DNA of 64,000 nucleotides from an uncultured Anderseniella sp. (GTDB lineage: Bacteria > Pseudomonadota > Alphaproteobacteria > Rhizobiales > Aestuariivirgaceae). The notes beneath the pieces were generated by a model, which saw nothing but the letters and a program-made list of their open reading frames with translations, did not search any database and had not been told where the DNA came from. The first letter of the stretch is position 1. Every line of letters begins with the position of its first letter. The translations under genes and the position numbers were made by a program. The DNA lies in NCBI GenBank assembly GCA_947488295.1, contig CANKYU010000004.1, positions 496,001 to 560,000 of the forward strand. The letters run 5' to 3'. Of this stretch, positions 31,324 through 40,180 are shown one piece after another.

Positions 31324-31676
31324 TGCATCATCCGCAACAGGTCCGCCATGGGATCATCAGATGCCGGCGTCCTGTCTGGTTCGTGTGCCGGTGCAGCCGG
31401 CAGTCTCGCGGCAAGCCCATCCAGCCCGACCTGCTGGTCCGGCAGCAACGGCCCCTGGTCCAGATGGTTTCTGGCCAGTTGCTCCAGCCGTTGCGGCCGG
31501 GTCAGCATGCTCCACTCGGCGTTAAGCAACCCGATAAATTCATACTCGCTTTCAATATTTTCATCCACGCGCACAATCTCCCGTTCGACCGAACGGGTCT
31601 GGTGCTCAAGCGTGTACAGCGCAAACCCTGCGACCAGCACACCGGCAACCAGTATGACGTTGAACAGTCTCAGCAC
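31320..31676 (-). CDS. ftsL: Cell division protein FtsL-like
   Basis: 118 aa. One N-terminal membrane helix (NVILVAGVLVAGFALYTLEH) is followed by a short coiled-coil and a Pro/Asp-rich tail. The sequence is poorly conserved in the family, so the identity rests largely on the position between rsmH and ftsI. The GTG start overlaps rsmH by seven bases. Confidence 0.88.
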   Translation of the reverse strand: MLRLFNVILVAGVLVAGFALYTLEHQTRSVEREIVRVDENIESEYEFIGLLNAEWSMLTRPQRLEQLARNHLDQGPLLPDQQVGLDGLAARLPAAPAHEPDRTPASDDPMADLLRMMQ

Positions 31677-32680
31677 AGCGCCACCTCACGTCCGAAATCC
31701 TCAAGCGCAAACGGATGCGGTGCGGCCCCGGTGCGCTTGCCGGCCCGAAGGCGCGCAGACCGCGCTCGCGGATTGGTGGCGGTTTCCGTCTCATCCGCAA
31801 CAATGCCGCCACGCGCGAGGTCGTCAAACGACGGGGGCAGTTCCGCCAGTTGAGGCGCATGGCGCGAAGCCCGCGCGGCGCGGCCCGATCTCTGGTGCAG
31901 GAAGCGCTTCACGATACGGTCTTCCAGCGAGTGGAATGTCACGATGGCCAGCCTGCCGCCGGGCGCCAGCAAACGTTCTGCAGCTGCCAGTGCCTCTGCC
32001 AGTTCTTTCAGTTCCGCATTTACATAGATCCGCAGCGCCTGAAAGGTGCGCGTTGCCGGATGAATGGATGGACCCTTGAATTTCGGCGGCCTGCCAAGAG
32101 TTGCCTCGATCAGTGCTGCAAGATCCAGGGTGCCGGTGAACGGGTCATGCTCGCGTCGTTTGACAATGGCCTTCGCAATGGAAAATGCACGTTTTTCCTC
32201 GCCCAGAACACCAATTATGTGGCGCAGGTCACGCTCTTCGAAATCGTTGACGACGTCGGCTGCGCTGGTGCCCTGCTGTTCCATGCGCATATCCAGAGGC
32301 CCGTCCCGCATGAAGGAGAAACCGCGTTCGCCCTGATCCAGCTGCATGGATGACACCCCGACATCCAGCACGATACCGTCCACATGGGGCAATCCGGCAT
32401 CGGCAACGATCTGCTCCATCTGCGAAAACCGGCCCTGCACCAGCGTGAGCCGGTCAGCATAATTCTCAGCCAGCCGGGCTCCGGCTGCAATTGCGTTCGG
32501 GTCGCGGTCAATCGCAATCACGTTGCACGGCGCCGCATCGAGCAGGGCTTTGGTATACCCACCTGCCCCGAACGTGCCATCAACAAACACCTCACCGCCA
32601 ACCGGGCGCAGCACATCCATTACCGGGGCCAGCAGCACAGGTATATGGAGATCCGGCGTATGATCGCCTGAACGGGTCAT
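31670..32680 (-). CDS. rsmH: 16S rRNA m4C1402 methyltransferase RsmH
   Basis: 336 aa. The SAM-binding motif VDGTFGAGGYTKALLDAAP is near the N-terminus; GIVLDVGVSSMQLDQGERGF and VTFHSLEDRIVKRF are family hallmarks. It methylates C1402 of 16S rRNA in the ribosomal P site. It is the first gene of the dcw cluster here; mraZ, its usual upstream partner, is absent. Confidence 0.96.
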   Translation of the reverse strand: MTRSGDHTPDLHIPVLLAPVMDVLRPVGGEVFVDGTFGAGGYTKALLDAAPCNVIAIDRDPNAIAAGARLAENYADRLTLVQGRFSQMEQIVADAGLPHVDGIVLDVGVSSMQLDQGERGFSFMRDGPLDMRMEQQGTSAADVVNDFEERDLRHIIGVLGEEKRAFSIAKAIVKRREHDPFTGTLDLAALIEATLGRPPKFKGPSIHPATRTFQALRIYVNAELKELAEALAAAERLLAPGGRLAIVTFHSLEDRIVKRFLHQRSGRAARASRHAPQLAELPPSFDDLARGGIVADETETATNPRARSARLRAGKRTGAAPHPFALEDFGREVALC

Positions 32681-32997
32681 GATTCTTATACGGCTCCACC
32701 TGACGAACGGCCCCTGAAGGCACGTTCATCGCCAAAATCTTAACAAGCGTTAGGACTTTGGAGCCGGGATACTTAACAAACCGTTGATTTCATGCCCCGT
32801 TTTGCTCCGGGACGGTAATTTTTACGATTTGGGGCACCTGTCGCCGGTTTGCGGAAACAAGCGCAATGACAATGGCTTCCTGTTTAAATTTGGAAATCTG
32901 GCATCTGGGGTATTATACTCTTACAGACGATTGACGTTATGGGCTCTGGTCCGGGTCACTTCGTCGATCGATACACCCCGCCAAGGAGGAAATCGAT
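32681..32997. other. Divergent promoter region between rsmH and a binding-protein gene; no gene seen
   Basis: 317 bases without a credible reading frame. This is where mraZ would be expected. It holds inverted GGCTCCA / TGGAGCC arms about 60 bases apart near the rsmH end, a CtrA-like box at 32773-32787, and the strong AAGGAGG ribosome binding site of the rightward gene at 32982-32989. Confidence 0.6.
32773..32787. promoter_or_regulatory. CtrA-like box upstream of rsmH
   Basis: TTAACAAACCGTTGA fits TTAA-N7-TTAA at seven of eight positions, about 93 bases from the rsmH start. CtrA control of division genes is known in alphaproteobacteria. The match is imperfect. Confidence 0.3.
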
Positions 32998-33954
32998 ATG
33001 CATTCAAAAAAATTACTGACGCTCTGCTGCGCTGCCGCAATGTCGGCATACAGTTCGGCCGCGATGGCCGCAGATGTTGTCATTGGCGTTCCCAACTGGC
33101 CGTCCGTGCAGGCGACAGCACATGTCTTGAAGGTCGCCATGGAAAGTAAACTTGGCCTTGAGGTCGAACTTAAAAACGGATCCAACAAGGCCGTGTTCGA
33201 CGCAATGGACGCAGGCTCCATCCATGTGCATCCCGAAGCCTGGTTGCCCAACCTGGACCATCTCAAGCGGCAATATGTCGACGGCAAGAAATCCATCAAG
33301 ATGACGGACAATGCCGCCACTGGCACACAAGGCATGTGCGTTACCAAGGGCACTGCGGAAAGAACCGGTATCACGGACATCAAGCAACTCAGAGAGCCGG
33401 AGATGGCCAAGAAATTCGATACCGACGGTGACGGAAAAGGCGAGGTCTGGATAGGTGCTGACGGGTGGGGATCGACGCCCATCGAGCAGATACGCGCGCG
33501 CTCCTACGGCTACGACAAGACGATGGACCTCAAGATCATGGAGGAAAATGCCGCCCTGGAAATGGTGAACAGCGCGGTCAAGGAGAAAAAGGATATCGTT
33601 TTCTTCTGCTACACTCCGCACTACATGTTTGCAGTCAATGAATTGGTGGTTCTCAAGGAACCGGCCTACGACGCAAACAAGTGGGTGATCGTTCCGCCGT
33701 CCCCAACGCCGGGCTGGCTGGAAAAGTCAACCGCCGCCGTTGCCTGGGATACAGCATCACTTCATGTCAGCTACGCCGTTGCACTTGAGCAGGCACAACC
33801 CAAGGCTGCCGCGATGCTGTCCAAGGTAAAACTGGACACCGAAACACTGACCAACATGACCTACGCCCTGGAGATTGAAAAACAGGAACCGGCAGCCTTT
33901 GCCGCCAAGTGGGTCGAGGAAAACAAGGCAACTGTCGACAGTTGGTTCCAGTAA
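32998..33954 (+). CDS. Glycine betaine/proline-type ABC substrate-binding protein (orphan)
   Basis: 318 aa. A signal peptide cleaved near AAMAA-D (about residue 25) is followed by an OpuAC-type periplasmic binding domain (VVIGVPNWPSVQATAHVLK, HPEAWLPNLD, VFFCYTPHYMF). Aromatic residues Trp29, Trp82 and Tyr/Trp elsewhere could form the quaternary-amine cage. No ATPase or permease is adjacent, so it must use a distant transporter or serve another role. A near-ideal ribosome binding site precedes the ATG. It is followed 22 bases later by a 79-aa gene. Confidence 0.88.
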   Translation: MHSKKLLTLCCAAAMSAYSSAAMAADVVIGVPNWPSVQATAHVLKVAMESKLGLEVELKNGSNKAVFDAMDAGSIHVHPEAWLPNLDHLKRQYVDGKKSIKMTDNAATGTQGMCVTKGTAERTGITDIKQLREPEMAKKFDTDGDGKGEVWIGADGWGSTPIEQIRARSYGYDKTMDLKIMEENAALEMVNSAVKEKKDIVFFCYTPHYMFAVNELVVLKEPAYDANKWVIVPPSPTPGWLEKSTAAVAWDTASLHVSYAVALEQAQPKAAAMLSKVKLDTETLTNMTYALEIEKQEPAAFAAKWVEENKATVDSWFQ

Positions 33955-33976
33955 TTAGTGGAGCGATAGTCGGGGC

Positions 33977-34216
33977 ATGGTGAAAATCGGCGACCGCGTG
34001 CGCCTTGTTGCCATCCCCGACGACCTGCCGCCGGATGCTGAACCGGGCGCAATGGCTACAGCCAGTCTGTTCCACCGCTGCCTCGGTCGTGTGTTCCCCG
34101 TCGTTGATATCAACGAATTTGGGTATGCCGAGCTGGAAGTAGGGGAAGTTAACGGCCAGCCAGCATACATGGAGTCAATCTGGGTTGAGCCGGAATGCCT
34201 GGTTGTTGTGGCGTGA
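33977..34216 (+). CDS. Small conserved-type hypothetical protein
   Basis: 79 aa, beginning MVKIGDRVRLVAIPDDLPPD and ending in a beta-rich segment (AYMESIWVEPECLVVV). It looks like a single small SH3-like beta barrel with no signal peptide or membrane helix. It is probably co-transcribed with the preceding binding protein. The function is unknown. Confidence 0.65.
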   Translation: MVKIGDRVRLVAIPDDLPPDAEPGAMATASLFHRCLGRVFPVVDINEFGYAELEVGEVNGQPAYMESIWVEPECLVVVA

Positions 34217-34238
34217 GGCCACAACAAGCGTTGGAAAA

Positions 34239-34526
34239 TCAGCGCCGGTTGCCGCCAGGGCGACGGTTCTGGTTCTGTCCCGGAGGGGGCGGGCTGCCTG
34301 ACTTGGTATCCTTGTGCCGGAAGGTAATGCGGCCCTTGTCGAGATCATAAGGGGTCATCTCGACCGTTACCCGGTCACCTGCGATGGTGCGAATTCTGAA
34401 TTTCTTCATCTTGCCGGCAGTATAGGCAATGATCTCGTGATCATTTTCGAGTTTAACCCGAAAGCGCGAGTCTGGCAGGACCTCGGTAACGATACCTTCA
34501 AACTCGAGCACTTCTTCTTTCGACAT
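34239..34526 (-). CDS. infA: Translation initiation factor IF-1 with C-terminal extension
   Basis: 95 aa from the ATG at 34526 ([20 protein letters not shown]). The S1-like OB fold of IF-1 covers residues 1-72 with the usual [13 protein letters not shown] and [14 protein letters not shown] 23-residue tail rich in Pro, Gly, Asn and Arg (ending NRRPGGNRR) follows, while the typical protein stops near residue 72. The preceding 26 in-frame codons do not look like protein. GAGGGAAGAAG precedes the start. Confidence 0.93.
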   Translation of the reverse strand: MSKEEVLEFEGIVTEVLPDSRFRVKLENDHEIIAYTAGKMKKFRIRTIAGDRVTVEMTPYDLDKGRITFRHKDTKSGSPPPPGQNQNRRPGGNRR

Positions 34527-34594
34527 AAAAACTTCTTCCCTCGCGGTGTCTGGTGATGGATGCATACCCGTTTGCGCGCCCGCAATCAATCGCT

Positions 34595-34645
34595 CAAAAA
34601 ACAAAAGCCGGACAAAGCCCGCATTTTTGCGCGCTTTTGTCCGGC
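34595..34645 (-). terminator. Rho-independent terminator downstream of the cold-shock gene
   Basis: On the minus strand a stem of GCCGGACAAA with its complement (34607-34645, one unpaired A) is followed by TTTTGTTTTTTG. It lies 140 bases after the cold-shock gene stop and 69 bases before the infA start, separating the two transcripts. Confidence 0.8.
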
Positions 34646-34785
34646 ATCAGCCGGAACAGGCCTGCGTTTGCCTGCAACATTACGACCCGCCGAGCGAACC
34701 GGTTTCCATCCATCATCGCAACAAGTCAGGTTCAGCACAATCCGGATCGCACTGATACCGGCCGGTTGCTGACCTGAAGGGCTGG

Positions 34786-34998
34786 TCAGCCCATTTGGAT
34801 GTCGGTCGCCTGCTGGCCTCTGCCGCGCGGATCGTCTTCCACGACAAAACTTACCTTGTCGCCGTCAGCAAGTCCTTCAAGGCCTGAACGCTGGATGGCC
34901 GTGATATGAACGAACACATCCTTCGAGCCGTCTTCGGGTGCGATAAAACCGAACCCTTTCTGGGTGTTGAAGAACTTGACGGTGCCACTGACACGCAT
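34786..34998 (-). CDS. Cold-shock domain protein
   Basis: 70 aa, a single CSD fold. KGFGFI is RNP1 and VFVHI is RNP2. It binds single-stranded RNA or DNA and probably melts mRNA structure in the cold. GGAAAGGAA lies just upstream of the ATG. It sits next to infA, another small RNA-binding OB-fold protein. It belongs to the CspA family, with several paralogs expected per genome. Confidence 0.94.
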   Translation of the reverse strand: MRVSGTVKFFNTQKGFGFIAPEDGSKDVFVHITAIQRSGLEGLADGDKVSFVVEDDPRGRGQQATDIQMG

Positions 34999-35179
34999 GG
35001 GGATATTCCTTTCCCGCTATCAATCTGGAATGACCAGTCCGGCTCAAAATTCAGTGCCGGTCTCCGGGCGTACTCGGGAAAGCAGTCGTGCCTCAAATCC
35101 AGGATACCGCAATTCTAATCCGATCGTCGCTGGACACATCCATTCCATATTCGATGTGCCGGTGACCACGATCATAGGG

Positions 35180-35232
35180 CAGAAACCGCCGCAGGGCAAT
35201 TCAAACAACAACCGATTACTGCGGCGGTTCTG
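35180..35232. terminator. Hairpin downstream of the 67-aa gene
   Basis: CAGAAACCGCCGCAG pairs with CTGCGGCGGTTCTG (one extra A) around a loop of about 24 bases. The rightward strand continues into CCGTTTTTTC, so the T-tract suits rightward transcription, while on the minus strand it directly follows the 67-aa gene. It may act as a terminator in one or both directions. Confidence 0.5.
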
Positions 35233-35240
35233 CCGTTTTT

Positions 35241-35444
35241 TCAAAATCGTCCGCGTAAGCACTTTCGATAAGTGTTCCAGGCAGCCTCGGTCTTCAGCTT
35301 GAAGGCCTGCTGCTTGTACCAGTGGCACTTTGCGTGCAGCACGCTTCCCTTGGCAAAGGCTGCATCGCTGGTAATGGCGGGCACGCCCAGCATGGCTACG
35401 GCGTACATGAACGTGGCGGCAAGAGCATAACTTGTAAATTTCAT
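35241..35444 (-). CDS. Small exported protein with two cysteines
   Basis: 67 aa. The start ATG at 35444 has AAGGAGAG six bases upstream. A signal peptide (about residues 1-31, ending in AAFA) would leave a basic 36-residue peptide with Cys40 and Cys62 (KCHWYKQQAF ... YRKCLRGRF), able to form one disulfide. The frame is open further upstream only because it runs into the RNase P RNA gene. I recognise no family. Confidence 0.65.
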   Translation of the reverse strand: MKFTSYALAATFMYAVAMLGVPAITSDAAFAKGSVLHAKCHWYKQQAFKLKTEAAWNTYRKCLRGRF

Positions 35445-35577
35445 CGGTCTCTCCTTTATTGTTTTTCTTTGTACGGAGATCAGCGCATCGCCGATCAAAA
35501 GGTTACCAAGATTTATGCAGGCGGCACCGGCGAGAGACAATTCAAGCCGGCTCAAAACCATGTGTACGAATGTGAGT

Positions 35578-35999
<422 letters not shown>

Positions 36000-36074
36000 A
36001 TTTCGCTCATCTAGCACAAACACTGCTCTTGTGCACAGAATTCCGGCGTACCCCATCAGGCCGCCATGACCGGC

Positions 36075-36821
36075 TCAGGCCGAACGATGCGCCAGCAGTG
36101 CGTTCAGCGTCGCAACTGTAGAAACATCGGCCCGCCCGTCACACAGTTGCGGCCGGAAGTGCAACTGAAAGGCCCGCACCACGGTGGTCGTTTCAATATC
36201 ATAGTCGCCAGTGACATCGACACCGTATCCAAAGGCTGCAAGGTTTCTCTGCAGGCTGTCGACAGCGGCACCGCAAGCTCCTTCTTCCAGGACCGGTCCG
36301 TCGGCAATTGCTGCCGGCGCGACCCACAGACCGACGCCTGCTTCTGCCAATCGGGCCCACGGGAACTTTTCTCCCGGATCAATCTTGCGCCCCGGCGCCA
36401 CATCTGAATGCGCCAGCACATGACGGGTTTGAATGGCATGGCGCTCGACTATGTCCTTTGACAGGGCAATCACCGCCTCGATCTGCGGGTCCGGAAAGTC
36501 ATGGTAGTCATCACCATGGCCGGGGTTGCAGATTTCAATACCTATCGAGCGGGAATTGACATCGCCTGAGCCTTCCCATGATGACTTTCCGGCATGCCAG
36601 GCACGCTTGTCTTCATCCACCATATGCACGATGCCGCCGTCCTGGTGGACCAGGTAGTGACAGGAGACTTCGCGTTCGCCACTCGTCAGCAATTCAATTG
36701 CGATTTCCGCCGTCGGCACGCCGGTGTAATGCAGCAACAGGATATCCGGGTCAGCAACACCGACCCGGTCGCCGAAATTGACAGCCGGGATGAGTTCATG
36801 CGCCAGGCCGGTTACGCTCAT
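36075..36821 (-). CDS. N-acetylmuramoyl-L-alanine amidase, AmiD type
   Basis: 248 aa. An Amidase_2 domain (about 1-165) carries zinc ligands in LLLHYTG, HVLAHSDVAPGRKIDPG and nearby, and a C-terminal PG_binding_1 domain (about 180-245, VDSLQRNLAAFGYGVDVTGD) anchors it to peptidoglycan. It removes stem peptides during wall recycling. No signal peptide is evident, so it may act in the cytoplasm or be exported unconventionally. It overlaps the J-domain gene by four bases. Confidence 0.92.
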   Translation of the reverse strand: MSVTGLAHELIPAVNFGDRVGVADPDILLLHYTGVPTAEIAIELLTSGEREVSCHYLVHQDGGIVHMVDEDKRAWHAGKSSWEGSGDVNSRSIGIEICNPGHGDDYHDFPDPQIEAVIALSKDIVERHAIQTRHVLAHSDVAPGRKIDPGEKFPWARLAEAGVGLWVAPAAIADGPVLEEGACGAAVDSLQRNLAAFGYGVDVTGDYDIETTTVVRAFQLHFRPQLCDGRADVSTVATLNALLAHRSA

Positions 36822-37510
36822 ATACCACGCTCTCGTTCCACCTGCCCCCAGGCTTCGGTGATGCGTGCCAATCTGGTGGTCGCGATTGCCACGGCCTCCT
36901 CGGGCATGCCGGCGGCAATATGACGGTCAGGATGGTTTTCCTTGACCAGCCTGCGATAGTGAGCCTTGAGATCACCATCGCTCGCGTCACAGTCAATGCC
37001 GAGAACGCTGTAGGGGTCACTTTCAGTGCCCCGCAGGTTTCTTGAACGAATACATCCAAACCGGTCTTCCAGGCCGAAGATCCGGGATACCTCTTCCAGA
37101 AACGCCATCTCGTTTTCGCCGACCGCACCATCGGCGCGCGCAATATGAAACAGGCCGTCAACCAGGTCTTCCAGCACGTCTTTCTGGTCACTGAACAGCC
37201 TGGCAATCTTGCGCGCATAACTGTCGAAGCCTGTTACTTCCTGCTTTGCCAGGTTGAACACCCGCGCGACATTCTGGGTCTCTTCCGGGTGGATCACGAA
37301 TATCTCGCGGAACGCGGCAATCTCGGCTTCACTCACCAGCCCGTCCGCCTTGGCCATCTTGGCCGACAGCGCGATGACGCCAATGGTGAAAGCGACCGAC
37401 TTTTGCGGATCGCGTTTCTCACGCGGTGCGCCGACAATGCGTGACAATGCCTCGCTGACACTGTCTCCCACCGCCTGAAGTATCTCAGTGATTGTCGTCC
37501 ATATCGTCAT
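36818..37510 (-). CDS. TerB-J-domain protein (DjlA-like)
   Basis: 230 aa. A TerB-like helical domain (about 38-150, with LSAKMAKADGLVSEAEIAAF and HIARADGAVGENEMAFLEE) is followed by a C-terminal DnaJ domain (about 165-228) with the intact HPD motif ENHPDRH that stimulates DnaK. The N-terminal membrane segment of E. coli DjlA is missing. It is translationally coupled to the downstream amidase. Confidence 0.9.
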   Translation of the reverse strand: MTIWTTITEILQAVGDSVSEALSRIVGAPREKRDPQKSVAFTIGVIALSAKMAKADGLVSEAEIAAFREIFVIHPEETQNVARVFNLAKQEVTGFDSYARKIARLFSDQKDVLEDLVDGLFHIARADGAVGENEMAFLEEVSRIFGLEDRFGCIRSRNLRGTESDPYSVLGIDCDASDGDLKAHYRRLVKENHPDRHIAAGMPEEAVAIATTRLARITEAWGQVERERGI

Positions 37511-37577
37511 TGCTTGTCAGACTACCCGATGACCATTAGGTTTCGCACCTGTTTCCCACATCAATTACAAAGATTTC

Positions 37578-38438
37578 ATGTCGCACACCACAAAGGGCTA
37601 CCTGCTGGCATTTGCCGGTGTCGTCATTTTTGGCCTCACCCTGCCGTTTACCCGCATTGCCGTAGCTGAATTGCCGCCGGTGTTCGTCGGGCTGGGCCGT
37701 GCCATAGCTGCTGCCGTGATTGCAGGTATCATGCTGAGTGTGACGCGTTCACCTCGCCCTGTCCGTCGCGATTTGTTGAAATTAGTCCTGGCGGGCTTCG
37801 GAATCGTCATCGGGTTTCCATTGTTTTCCGCCATCGCCATGCAAACCGCCCCGGCCAGTCACGGCGGCGTGGTGCTGGGCATTCTTCCATTGGCGACCGC
37901 GGCGGCGGCAATCGCTTTCGCCGGTGAAAACCCGTCACTGAAATTCTGGGCCTGGGCCATTGCAGGCTCGATCAGTGTAGTGGTGTTTGCCGTGCTGAAC
38001 GCCGGTGGCGGTGAGCTTTACGGTGCCGATCTGTGGTTGCTGGCATCCATTGTCGCTGCCGCTGTCGGCTACGCCATATCAGGTGATCTGACCAGACGGC
38101 TGGGCGGATGGCAGGTCATCTCATGGTGCCTGCTGGTCATGGTGCCGATCATCATCATCCCGGTGATTGTGTCCCTTCCGGACGTAAACTGGAATGCATC
38201 CGCGTCAGCATGGCTGGCATTCGCCTACGTGGCCGTGTTTTCTCAGTTTTTGGGTTTCTTTTTCTGGAACAACGGCATGGCGCTGGCCGGTGTGGCCAGG
38301 GCCGGACAGGTTCAGTTGCTGCAGATTTTCGTGACGCTTGCAGGCTCGTGGGTCCTGCTCGGTGAAACAGTGACCGCACTCACCTTCGGTTTTGCTCTTG
38401 TCGTGGCATTTTGCGTATGGATGGGCCGCAAGGCTTGA
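37578..38438 (+). CDS. EamA/DMT-family transporter
   Basis: 286 aa, ten predicted membrane helices in two EamA halves (AGVVIFGLTLPFTRIAV and the second half from SIVAAAVGYAISGDL). It is probably an exporter of metabolites or amino acids; the substrate is unknown. It is convergent with the M48 gene, with one base between the stops. Confidence 0.88.
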   Translation: MSHTTKGYLLAFAGVVIFGLTLPFTRIAVAELPPVFVGLGRAIAAAVIAGIMLSVTRSPRPVRRDLLKLVLAGFGIVIGFPLFSAIAMQTAPASHGGVVLGILPLATAAAAIAFAGENPSLKFWAWAIAGSISVVVFAVLNAGGGELYGADLWLLASIVAAAVGYAISGDLTRRLGGWQVISWCLLVMVPIIIIPVIVSLPDVNWNASASAWLAFAYVAVFSQFLGFFFWNNGMALAGVARAGQVQLLQIFVTLAGSWVLLGETVTALTFGFALVVAFCVWMGRKA

Positions 38439-38439
38439 A

Positions 38440-39696
38440 CTAAAGTTCGGGAGCCCAGTCGCAGATCATTTGTCTGCCAACAGTTTCTATCTCATTTTCC
38501 AGTTCTGCCTGGATGAGAACCTGATCAGCCTCATTCACTATGATTGCCGGCTCAAGCTCCGGATGGGCAGCTATAAACTCAATCCGTTGCCGAGTTGGCG
38601 GGTGAGTTGAATCCAGCCGCGCGTTTTCCTGATTTGACAGCCGCTTGAGGCGTTCCAGCTCACCCTTAGGTAAACCTTCATAGTAGCTGACAAATTTCTC
38701 GATGACTTCCCGTCCCGACTGTTGTTGGCCCAGGATGGACTTAGAGGCGAACAAACCCAGATGGCTTCCGTTTGCAATCTTCCTCAAATCATCGATCATT
38801 GCCTCACTTCCAGCGACGGTTATGGCCAGGTAGTCAGCCAGAAACTCGGCCAACTGTGACTGGCTCCAGACCAGGTGCGACAATCCAAGATGCAGCATGT
38901 GCACTGGCCAGGACAGTATCCAAAGCAGATGATTTCCGACGATTGCTCCCGATCCAGAATCATATTCCGGACGCAAGAAATCCAACCAGTGTTCCAGCGC
39001 ATCAAGCGCCGACCCCACAAGCAGTCCTCTGGTGCAATCACCGTTGGCTCCATGAGAAAACTCATGGGCAAGTGTCGCGACACGCTCAGGCCATGTTTGC
39101 ACCAGCCACATTGGCAATCCGATTATCAACAGCGTCTTTCTGGGCATTCCAACGCGTGCAAAAGCTGCGTTGTAATCACCGTTCACGAGAATTCCGTCCG
39201 CCCGTGGCGATCCAACTTTATCAGCAATCCGGTCACACAATGCAAACAGAGCCGGCGCATCTTGTCTTACCAGGCACCCATCAGGCATTACCCCCAATCT
39301 GGGGCGCATAGTCCAGGCAAGACACAACAACGATACACCAATCAGGATCAGTAACGACCAACCGAAACTGAACGCGTATAGAGCCAATCCCACTGTCACC
39401 AGGGTCCCAAGGTGAATAAGCGCAGCAAGAAAATGAGCCAGAACACTTGAGATGGTCCATCTGGGCCGCAGGTTTTCGGGACTCTTCTTGACTATCGATC
39501 TAAAAGCAGTCTCTCCGTGCAATGCACTGATTTTTTGATAGATTTTTCCAGTGCGGTCCGAAGGGCCGTCGTTTTCGTTCGTCCCCAAATTCCACTCACA
39601 ATCCGGGCACCAACTGGGAAACTGTCTATATGCGAAAATCCGAGAACCACACTCCGGACATTTCTGCTCCGAAAGTTCTGAAGTTAAAGAAGACAT
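38440..39696 (-). CDS. M48-family membrane metalloprotease with N-terminal zinc ribbon
   Basis: 418 aa from the ATG at 39696 (purine-rich AAAGGGGGGGG upstream). A zinc ribbon (Cys13, Cys16, Cys30, Cys33) precedes two membrane helices (about 82-130). The protease active site is HEFSH at 211-215 and the third zinc ligand is in EFLAD at 284-288. HtpX-like proteases degrade damaged membrane proteins; the added ribbon sets this one apart. Base composition looks more A+T rich by eye than the neighbours, a hint of separate origin. Confidence 0.85.
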   Translation of the reverse strand: MSSLTSELSEQKCPECGSRIFAYRQFPSWCPDCEWNLGTNENDGPSDRTGKIYQKISALHGETAFRSIVKKSPENLRPRWTISSVLAHFLAALIHLGTLVTVGLALYAFSFGWSLLILIGVSLLCLAWTMRPRLGVMPDGCLVRQDAPALFALCDRIADKVGSPRADGILVNGDYNAAFARVGMPRKTLLIIGLPMWLVQTWPERVATLAHEFSHGANGDCTRGLLVGSALDALEHWLDFLRPEYDSGSGAIVGNHLLWILSWPVHMLHLGLSHLVWSQSQLAEFLADYLAITVAGSEAMIDDLRKIANGSHLGLFASKSILGQQQSGREVIEKFVSYYEGLPKGELERLKRLSNQENARLDSTHPPTRQRIEFIAAHPELEPAIIVNEADQVLIQAELENEIETVGRQMICDWAPEL

Positions 39697-39715
39697 TGCC
39701 CCCCCTTTACACTTA

Positions 39716-40180
39716 CTAAAAAACCCCGGCTTCCAGCCCCGCCGCCATGGCGAGACCGAGTTCCTCGACTTGTTGCGTAAAGCCATCCTGCCATTGCCCG
39801 TGCAGGATCATCGGTTCCTGCACCAGTTTCCAGCGCAGGCCACCGGTGATGCTTTCAATGGCGCGGCGCGTGCCGGTGCCGTCCAGGCCTGCCCGAATAT
39901 AGACCCCGAGCGGCAATCCCTGCTTTTCCTCGATCACCCCATAATAGGTGCGGTCGAAGAAATCCTTCAGAGCGCCGGACATGTAGCCGAGGTTCTCCGT
40001 GGTGCCAAGGATAATGCCGTCACAGGCCAGCACATCTTCCGGGCCGGCTTCGAACGGTGTCTTAGACACGACTTCTATGCCGGACACATCTGGCGACGAG
40101 GCACCGCGCACTGCCGCGTCGCGAAGTGCGGTAGTGTTGGGCGACGGCACATGCGCAACTATCAAAAGGCGTTTTGTCAC
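39716..40180 (-). CDS. Flavodoxin-like NAD(P)H-dependent oxidoreductase
   Basis: 154 aa. The fold is that of a WrbA/flavodoxin-type FMN reductase: an N-terminal phosphate loop region HVPSPNTTALRDA and GTTENLGYMSGALKDFFDR as the second FMN loop. It probably reduces quinones or flavins. It overlaps the aldo/keto reductase by four bases, implying co-expression. Confidence 0.82.
   Translation of the reverse strand: MTKRLLIVAHVPSPNTTALRDAAVRGASSPDVSGIEVVSKTPFEAGPEDVLACDGIILGTTENLGYMSGALKDFFDRTYYGVIEEKQGLPLGVYIRAGLDGTGTRRAIESITGGLRWKLVQEPMILHGQWQDGFTQQVEELGLAMAAGLEAGVF

Noticed and set aside
34605..34785. A further small gene between infA and the cold-shock gene
   Set aside because: The sequence is explained by the terminator hairpin and T-tract; short open frames lack ribosome sites.
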